NCBI RefSeq assembly: GCF_001411555.2 | Contig: NC_049909.1 | Location: 4,077,875 to 4,141,874, forward strand | Direction: 5' to 3' | Origin: Juglans regia | Taxonomy: Eukaryota > Streptophyta > Magnoliopsida > Fagales > Juglandaceae | DNA length: 64,000 nt | In this document: in pieces, positions 55,651-64,000 of the stretch | Position numbering within the stretch: the stretch's first letter is position 1 | How the letters are laid out: the number at the start of each line of letters is the position of its first letter | Program-made: the position numbers and the translations under genes | Notes under the pieces: generated by a model | The model's database searches: none | The model's input: the letters and a program-made list of their open reading frames with translations, nothing else | Told to the model about the DNA's origin: nothing

Positions 55651-58600
55651 TATTTAGAATTTTTTAGTACTAATTTTATTATGTTTTTTTTGGAGTAAAT
55701 AGTAATCTCGGTAAGCGCATCCAGTGTAGTGTTTTACAAATCACAATGTGGAATGTCTAAATTAGGTTAGCGAAGTTTTATTTGGACACTTGGCAAGATC
55801 TTAGCCAAACATAGTGAATAGTATTAGACACTTGGCACAAAGAAGAACCATTAGATAGATTTGTGAATGAAACCAAGGTGTGAGATCATGCCACCTAAGT
55901 AAAACTTTGTTTTATTTGATCAACCAAATTGTGCCAAACCAAAGAGGGTTTCAATCCTAGTGAAACCCTAAATGGTTGGAATCCAATTGAAACCCCAAAA
56001 GCTTGGTGGAAACTGAAACTCTAAATGGTTTCCTAAACCCTAAAGTTGGCCTCCAAACCCTTTCTAATCTGATTTCTAGCATTGTGTTTAATCACTTGAT
56101 TAAATCACTTCCACATGCTATTAATTAATCAAATCCTTATTATGAAATCATTATCCAACCTTTTAAATCTTGAAAATTTGATTGGGCCATGAAAAATTGG
56201 ATTTGGGCTTGATAACATCTCAAACGCAAACCAAACCCCCTTTAAACCCCAAATTGAAGCTCACTTGGTTGAGGCCCACCAAGGCCCACGGATTTGGCCA
56301 CCTTGGCAAAGCTTTTTGATGAAGTTTCCTCCCCCACATGGCAGACCATCCACTGCCATTGGCTGTACCCAATAGTGCCTTGATGTGAAGAAGCAATCCA
56401 CCCCATCAACCTCCATATCTCACAGCTGCTATTGGCAGTCCTTGCCCCTCACTATTCTCCACTTTATGTCACATAGCCACCTCTAATGAAGGGTCATTCA
56501 ATCCCATAATTTCCCCCTCCAAGAGACACAATTCACTCCCTTTTATCACTTTTTCACCCCGTTCTTAGAGAGAATCTCAAAAGAGCTATCTCTGGCAGAT
56601 TTCTAGGTCTTTTTGCATGAAGCTTTTTGACCATTTGTAAGTACTTTCACAAATGTATTTTTGAGTGTAATTTCCGTGGATATCTTATTAGTCTCATTCC
56701 ATGTTTATTTGGTTGGTCAAAAGTATTTTTAACCATGGAAAGGTCATTCTGGGCGTGAAACTAGAGAGTATGTGATGTTTTGGAATTTTTTACCAAGCTA
56801 ATGGACATATCTTGATCCGAAAATTTTATGGAGTGTTGTTAGCATGGTTTATGAATGTTTATTGAGGTTTTATTGCACGACTAAAGCTTTTGATGATAGA
56901 TTTCCTCAGATCTAGAACCTTGAAAACTGGAAGTGGAAAAACAATTTTTGTTTTGAGAAAGTTTGAATATTTCGTGGTTTAATCTTACTCCAAATGCTTT
57001 GATATTTTTATGTGATGATACTAAGCCTCTTATATACATTTTAGGATGATTATTTTTAAGGATATGATTTTTCTATGCAAGAGGATTTCGGTTAGGCCTA
57101 AGATTTGATGCTTTTGGGTTAGATCCATGTTTTATTGAGTTTTAGCCATGTGATTTTAAGTTTGATGGTTAGATCTTCTTTAGAACACATTTTTAAACCA
57201 TGTGATATTTTAGTTTGAAGATCAAATCTCTTTGAGTCATAGATTAAGAGATTGATCAAAGTTAGTTGAGAGAAAAGTTTCTGTTTTTGGACTAAGTGTA
57301 AAACCAAAAACTCCAAGTGTTGTTTTGTGATTTTTGGTGACTTTTTTTTTAATGATTAAAAACATGGCTGATATTAAGATGATGTTATGAATATGTTAGA
57401 AGTACGATTTGAGTTTTTTGGAATTCTTGGAGATGTTTTTATTAAGGTCAAAACTTGTGACTTAAGGATTTACTTTTTGTTAAAAAGGTTGGGTCTTTTT
57501 TCCAAAAGATTGGTGTTGGTGATTAGCTTTTTGTTAATAAGTATTTTAAATGTGTTTCTAAACTTAGGATAGGAAGATCTTTGTTACAATATTTTAGTTT
57601 AATCATGGGTTTTGAAGATGGAAGAAATTGCAACAAAAAATCAAGAGAAATGGCCCATGAATGTTTCGGCCATAGTGAGTTTTTCATAGTTGTGAATGAT
57701 TTTAAAATTTTCTGAGTTGATAGTTGAGTCTAGGACAAAATTTGCATGAGGAATGTAAATTTTGGTAATCTTTGGAGTTAGGGTATGAAATCTGTAAGTT
57801 AGGGGTAGAATGGTCATTTTTTCACATGTAAAGGAATAATGGTAATTTTACTCTAAGTTAACTTGTTTTCATGCTTCTAATTGTTAGTGATTAAATTTCA
57901 AACTTTTAGAATCACTATTTTCAGGTCATTGTGTTTCGCATTTTATTCTCGTAGAATGCGATGATCGAGGTAAGTTAGCTCTTAACTTAATAGCAGTTTA
58001 CTGTATATGTTCGTATGTTGTTATATATGCCACGCCATGCCATGCCATGTCATCACATGTTTATCTATTACACGAATTATTTTGTCACGAAATACTTATT
58101 TGTTACACATTATATTCTGCCATGCTATGTCTCTATTGCAAGTATGTCACATTACGTATGCCATCTTTTACATGTATGTCATGTCACATAATATTCATTG
58201 TTATATATTATGCCATGTTACAAAATATTGTCTATTACATGTATGCCATGTTATGAAATATTGTCTGTTACATTTATGTCTCAAAGTATGTCATGACTGT
58301 CGTCTTACGTTCACGTCACGTTACGCTACGTCAGAACTTCTGTCTTTTCGTATTCATGTCATCTCGTCTCGAATGCAATTTGTGTATCTCAAGAATAATC
58401 TTGTTAAGTTATTCATGTCAATCACGACCCTAAGCGCTAGGATAGGGTAATATCCTAGTGGAACTACTTTGTTCACGTTGGAGTGTCAAAATAGGTGTCA
58501 GATTCCCTGGGTTGACGAAAGTACAGTCAATAGGTTGCGAATGGGGCCTAACTAGCTGGTCACCGGAATTCACCAGGCACTAACGTCGATGGAGCCACAC

Positions 58601-58945
58601 TTTACTTTACGTGTGTCCACAACATGTGTGGCACAAACAATTCATGGGACCACAAGAACTGTGCAGCATACATTACGTAAGACACAGCAATTGTCACACA
58701 TAGAATACATGGGGTCACAGTAACTGTGGAGTACGTATTAACGCACCCACAGTTGGTATATACACTTGTGTTGTGATACGATAATCGGCAAGGATACACG
58801 GCTCAAGGGGACTCATGTAGCACCCATATGGTCATTTTATTAATTAAGTTTATTGAATAAGATTTCAAATTCTTGTATTTCACGTTCAAGTCATGTATCA
58901 CGTTATGTTATCTTCAAGTTTACGTTCATGTCAAGTTTCAAGTTT
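55651..58945 (+). repeat. LTR-like noncoding DNA, boundaries unclear
   Basis: No coding motif. Possible donor sites (TTTGTAAGTAC near 56635, CGAGGTAAGTTAG near 57968) and repeated GCCATGTTA(C/T)(A/G)AAATATTGTCT units near 58210-58265 recall the LTRs of chromoviruses. I could not find paired ends or a target duplication. Confidence 0.3.
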
Positions 58946-59130
58946 GCTTACATATTTTTTCTAGTAAATTGAAATCCCGATGGAGTGGGCCATACATTGT
59001 AAAGAAGGTTCATCCTCATGTGGCGGTAGACATTGTCAATGTTGAAGAATGGCAATAGCTTCACTGTCAATGGACAACGTCTAAAGCCATTTATGCTTGC
59101 CTTTGATCCAAACGAAGAGATCTTTCTTGT
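58946..59130 (+). pseudogene. integrase C-terminal fragment, Athila/Tat type
   Basis: FSSKLKSRWSGPYIVKKVHP and VAVDIVNVEEWQ, a frame change, then FTVNGQRLKP-like sequence. This is the GKLKSRWSGPF region after the integrase core. Only about 60 codons survive and nothing upstream belongs to it. Confidence 0.75.
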
Positions 59131-59499
59131 GCAAGACCCCAGGGAAGTATCTTTGATTTTGATTTTTCTTTCTTCCCTTTACAACTTTCTTTAACTGTTT
59201 TGCTCGATTTTATATCACATGCTAGGTTGTTTGTTTTGCTTATTTATTCATGTGCACTTTGGTTTCTTTTGTTCGATTCATTGAGGACCATGTCTCTCAC
59301 TAGTGGGGGTATAGCGTGTGTGCAGCGGTTGCATTAATGTGATGTGCATTGATACACAAATGATTGACACACTCTTTTTCGACCATTTTGTGAAATTTGA
59401 GCACCTTGGTGGAGTGGTTGAGCGGAATTCTTTCTGTGAAGATTTATTTTCAAGCTTAAACATAGAGCATGATTTTTTATGCATCATATTTTGTTGATG
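59131..59499 (+). other. 3' region with PPT-like site of the Athila/Tat fragment
   Basis: TATTTATTCATGTGCAC..., TTCATTGAGGACCATG and CTAGTGGGGGTATAG (59301-59315), a PPT-like run. Ends with TGATG, the left target copy of the solo LTR. Confidence 0.45.
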
Positions 59500-62202
59500 T
59501 GTAGGGATAAATTACGAATATTTTTTTTTAGCTCAATAAATGAGTTAACAGCCATAAGAGAATTATCAGATAAATTATTATTATTTTATTTAAACCTAGA
59601 GTTAATGCTCCATTATTATTATTATTATCTCTCCAAGCTCTTGAGTCATTTTCATAATAAAACTCCTCCCTACCGGCTTTTCTTCTATGAATTTCAAACA
59701 ATCCACTCACATGCACATTCACGTCTTTTTTTCTCTAAGGTTTTTCTTTTGGTTCTCAATCAACTAAGCCTATAAATATTGTTAACCCTTCCGCATGAAA
59801 TGAATAGCCACTGCCGCCCAAGCTGATTCCTATCCATAAATTACCAAGGAAACCAAACCATGCACCCACACAGCACCAACCAGCACGCACAACCAATGCG
59901 CCCCAACTCCTCTCATCTGCTTTAACCCCACGACAACGGATCCTTATCATCGTCCAGCTTCCACAAACTGCACCATGAGCCATCTCACGTCTATCCAACA
60001 ACACCACATTTGCTCCTCAACCCCATGAAGACCACGCCGCAGCACCGGGTTAGTCCACATCTCGTGTAGAAGCCATGAACAGCCAGGGCACTGCCCAGCC
60101 AACGCGTAACCAAGAACCACCATAAAGCAGTCCTCACCACCAAAGTCAGCAATGAACCCACGGTGGAAAACAACCTCACTGAAAGACCTCTGTTCTTGCA
60201 TCCGAAAACAGAGCACGTCTCTTCCCTTCGCAAGCTGCCCAGTCGTGAACCACCTTCCACCACCATCAACATTGCCAAGCTTGGCAACACCTCCTCAGAA
60301 TGCACGGGGAAAATACGACAGCCCTATCTCGGTAACCTGCTTCCTCTCCCTTAAGTCTCGTCCTCCCCCTCTCGTTCATCTTGTCTCTTTCACTCTTCGT
60401 CTCTCTCTCTCAAGCTTTCGACTTCTCTCTATCTCTCCAGCCTTAAGCCACCGAGGAACCACCCAGCTCCGCCGTTCAGCACCACCAAGCCCAAAAGCCT
60501 CACGCCTAGCTATCGGTAAGCCCTGTTGTGTGTCCCTCTATGTTGTTGCATGGTTTCAAATGGCATGCCAATAATAGGTTATAGTTTGTAACAATTTGAC
60601 AATTTTGCCCTTTTAGTTTAGTTTAGTTTAGTTTGTTATGTAATGATGAGCCTAAGCAGGCGCATCATGAAGATAAACATGTATGTTATTTGGCTATATT
60701 CGGGTTCTAAATCATTTTGGGTTTAATAATATTTTTTTTAGAGCGACAGTTATATTACTTAAGTGGGATATGCTTGTTTCTTAGATAGACTTGTATAGAA
60801 TTAAAATTAGGGTAAGTGAATATCAGTTATATGTCGATGAAATTACGGAATGATGCTATTTTAGGGATTAGGAGAATTTTAAGTATTGAAGAATTAAAAT
60901 AGGTTAATTTTAGCATTTCATGGTTAAATATTTAAACATGTGTTTGATTGGAAAATTTACGAAAATTACATGCTCATTGTTTAGGTGATCGATTACGAGT
61001 CGAAATTAGTGGTTTAGTGCTGCAAGGTAAGTAGCATGATCATACAGTAAATGACATGTCTTTTATACAGTAAACGACATGTCTTTTATAAAAATATTAT
61101 GCATGTACGCCCTCCATTGGAAGCCCCTTTTTACGTACCCAAGATATGATAAAATTATGAAAATCCATAATTTTACATGATGAATTATGCAATAAATTAT
61201 TTATGAAAACTCATAATTTTATGAAAGGAGTTATGCATCAAAAGATTTATGAAAATTGATGATCTTATGTGATACTTTATGCATTAAAATAGTTATAGGA
61301 AGTCATGCATGGTTTTATGTGAGAGTTATGCATAAAATTATTTATGAAAAGTCATGAATTTATGTGAGGAAACATGTATCATGACATTTATGAAAGAATG
61401 CGATTTCATTTGAAATCTATGATATGATATGACAAGTATGTATGTAATTTCTTTTGAAATCTATGATATAGCAAGTATGTATGCGATTTGTATGATTATG
61501 AAAAGATATGTAACGGCCTATGTTATAATATGAAGACGGTACCTATGTTACGGTCATATTGCATTGTCAGGTCATGCATGCTGGTAGTGCACCCAGTATT
61601 TCTTCCTTATGTATGGATTCCACAACCCGCAGCCATAGGCAGAATCGTAATCTACTTAGATTCGCTAACCCTAACTCACGAGGGTCAACAGTGGGTAACA
61701 ACCTATGATAAGTGAAAGATAAGTTAATGTTATTTATGTATGTATTTATGAATATGCACGTTTTTCAAGAAACCTTATGTTTATTATGTTTACTGTATGA
61801 TGTGTTGCTTATTGAGTATTCGGCTCAATTTAGTTTGCTTTTATATTTTTAAACTATCCCAGGTGATGGATGACATTTATGAGGACGAGACTGCAAGATA
61901 GGACTTGAACCCGTGAGGCGATGCAAAGGCCTAGACAGATTATGCTATGATTATTTCTATGGTTTAAAGTTTAGATAAATTATTTTGATAAGCACATGAG
62001 ACTATTTTTTTTTAAATTAGTGCTTCCGCAGACTCTATCTTGGATTTTCAATATTTATTAAAGTTGTTTTATTTATGGAAACTTTCACATCTGGCGCGTT
62101 GTTAAAAAGAAAAAGATTTTAAGTTCAAGTGTTCAAGTTTAGTAGTAGCACACTAGCTCCCCGAAAATTCTAAAATGTCTTTTTGAGAAGCGGGGTGTTA
62201 CG
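59500..62202 (+). mobile_element. 2.7-kb solo LTR with TGATG target duplication
   Basis: Starts TGTAGGGATAAATTACG, ends GGGGTGTTACG (CA changed to CG), flanked by TGATG at 59495-59499 and 62203-62207. TATA-like CCTATAAATATTG at 59768. Degenerate TTATGAAAA...CAT repeats of about 60 bp fill 61140-61390. No pol, PBS or PPT inside; short frames are not supported as genes. Confidence 0.6.
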
Positions 62203-62207
62203 TGATG

Positions 62208-62865
62208 TGTGGCTCGAAACACCAGGATGCTATACTTATTGAGATGAGACTTGGTAAGATTTATATAGAACAAAGGGTAAATTTTGAAGGACATTTTGCA
62301 CATGCTTACACTTGTACTGTTTCTTATTTACTATTCATTGATTTAACACAGGAGAAGTAAACTACAGGACTATCGAGCCATGCTGAAAAAAGAAAAGAGG
62401 GATTGAAAAGAAAAAAAATAGAGATTTGAAAAGAATAGAAACAAAAGGGATAAATGCAACTTAGTGAGCTTTCCTAAGTAAAGGGGAAGAAACAATTATC
62501 CAAAACTTTGGGGGTTGAGTGTTCAACCTTTAAAAATAGAGCTGGCGTGAAAACTACTAGTCCCTTGGGCTTTGAGGTAGTTAGAATCAGCAATGATTAA
62601 TCTTAAGGTTGAAAAATCCTATGACAAATCATGGCTAGTAACACACATTTGAGTTCTAAGACATTTGCTTCAATTCTACGTGAAAGCTTGTTAAGATAGT
62701 CTTGGTAGGTATAGCCCATAGGGGTTGAGTAGTAACGTCACTTTTGTGAGAATTCAGAATTGTGTTTTATTGGTTCTGTTTGGATTTCGATCTTTATGCA
62801 ATATTCATCTCAATTAATTTTTCCTATTTTGCTCAAGAATAAGCAAAACGCTAGTTGGGGGGGGG
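62208..62865 (+). other. 3' region and PPT of an Athila/Tat-type element
   Basis: Continues the sequence left of the solo LTR. GCTAGTTGGGGGGGG at 62850-62865 is a PPT directly before an LTR start. Contains AGAAAAGAGG-type purine runs near 62385-62450. Confidence 0.55.
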
Positions 62866-64000
62866 TGTGATTGAGATGGGTTATTGCATATTTTATACAT
62901 CTAGAACCCATATATTTGAATTATTTCATTATAATATTATTGGTTTTAGATGAAAAAATAGTTAAGATGCATAAATCCGAGTTGTGATTTAAATTGATTT
63001 ATAGCATAGTTAATGCTTAATTTTATAACTTGTGATTTAATTGGGCAATATTTCTTTACATGCACAACACATTTTTTATATTCTATTCTTTCTTTCGATT
63101 TTATTTTATTTATTTTTCTTTCCAAGAAATGCAAAAGCATGAGAAAAGTAAAAAATGCACCAACAATCTCTTGGTGTTTGGATATTGGACGAAAGCAACA
63201 AGAGAAAGCTCTTTTGGTTCTTTCTCAAAACGCATGCTGGGCAACGCACACGAGAAAGAAAGAAGAAAGAAATGCAAGCACGCAGCACGAAAAAAAAAAA
63301 GAAAGGCAAAGGCTTTACACTTGGTTTGAAGATGCAAAAAGGCACGGGGGATCAGCATAATTTTCTATCTTGTTTCTTTTTGGACGCCGCACGTAGAGTA
63401 GCGTTGCACATTGAAGAACTTTGAGGAGTCCAACGTCTGCCGTTGCCCAGCCATCCTCCACTGACTACCACCTCCATCTCCATCCATTTGGCTTGCTCTT
63501 TTCACTCCCTACATTTTATTTAATTTTAGTTTGAAGTTTATGGTATATTTTTGAGATTTTTGGTTTAGAAGTTTGGGCATTTTATTTGCTGTTTATTTTC
63601 CTTGATGTTAGTTATTTTTCTTGCTTCTTTAAGCTTCCATTAAATATACATTACAATTGTTATGGATTGATTTTGAAAATTTATGATTTAAATACAAAGA
63701 TGAACCCTAGAATTTTAATTTTGGGGCTTTCCAATTTTCAGCTCATATTGCATTAATTATTTTCTAATCTAACTTAGTTCTTAGTTTAATTTTGTTAATC
63801 TTTTAGTTCCATTGCATATTAGGTTAATTAGGACTTAATTAATTTTGGTTTTATTAATTAATTTTATGGTTAATTGAGATTGTTTAGTTTAGTTGATTCC
63901 TTGATTGTTAATTTTAATTTGTTAGTCTCTTACATTTGATTTCGACACTAAAAAAAATCTAAAAATATGAATCTAGTCCATGACTAGTACTCTTTTCATT
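62866..64000 (+). repeat. LTR start of the same Athila/Tat-type element, cut by the window end
   Basis: TGTGATTGAGATGGG follows the PPT. Noncoding for the remaining 1.1 kb; the Lys-rich or Phe-rich frames at 63013-63424 overlap on both strands and look accidental. Confidence 0.5.

Noticed and set aside
63013..63424. Overlapping Lys-rich and Phe-rich ORFs near the right end
   Set aside because: Five overlapping frames on both strands in a purine-biased LTR stretch; no motif.
1..64000. tRNA or rRNA genes
   Set aside because: Only 16-17-base tRNA-Met complements at PBS positions were seen; no cloverleaf or rRNA segment recognised.

Overview
The window is repeat-dense plant nuclear DNA, probably heterochromatin of a woody eudicot. 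The signs are Ty3/gypsy LTR retrotransposons with initiator-tRNA-Met primer sites, Athila-like and chromodomain (Tekay/Del-like) pol fragments, a Tourist-like MITE and a Mutator-like MITE, all AT-rich and without any host gene I can support. The GATGAGATGAGAT-rich MITE recalls Fagales/Juglandaceae genomes; that is recollection, not a search result. A 100-N scaffold gap lies at 25517-25616.

Positions 1-19366 and 25617-39991 are dominated by one family of short-LTR gypsy elements (LTR about 720-805 bp, TGATGGG...ATATCA; PBS TGGTATC/TTCAGAG; PPT GAGGAGAGGGGGAA). Copies, in order: A (996-5929, minus), B with an extra LTR (6550-11890, plus), C (11943-16859, plus, TSD CTCCT), a gag relic of a fuller relative, D (minus, split by C), a degraded solo LTR (18614-19366, TSD AAATT), A' (25728-30628, minus, TSD GGAGA), and the tandem B'-E (31320-39987, plus, three LTRs, two internal regions). 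All internal regions lack the central gag domain, the reverse transcriptase core and the catalytic part of integrase, yet keep long open stretches. They also carry an in-frame 45-bp (15-codon) repeat that joins the zinc-finger half of integrase to its C-terminal tail. This looks like a non-autonomous, trans-mobilised chimeric family and is the most interesting thing here.

The first 3.8 kb after the gap (25617-29411) nearly repeats 888-4680, including the host flank of the same insertion. A second block (about 6970-8270 versus 31740-33040) matches at nearly the same 24.7-kb offset. So the left contig is either an assembly or haplotype artefact or a recombinant of the same locus.

Positions 19372-25516 hold an Athila-like element (minus): probable 3' LTR, PPT, and a stop-ridden integrase, RNase H and RT. 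Positions 40961-44574 hold a reduced gypsy element (F) with a 1.5-kb LTR, a Tourist-like MITE and a tandem duplication, one copy of which lost about 880 bp between 6-bp repeats. Positions 44796-52029 are a chromovirus 3' LTR (G) split by a 5.2-kb solo LTR (TSD CAAGT) that carries a 90-bp minisatellite; G's chromodomain follows at 52837-53115. Positions 53116-64000 hold an Athila/Tat-type LTR, LTR-like noncoding DNA, an integrase tail, a 2.7-kb solo LTR (TSD TGATG) and the start of another LTR.

No tRNA, rRNA, CRISPR or intact host gene was recognised. Percent identities were estimated by eye.
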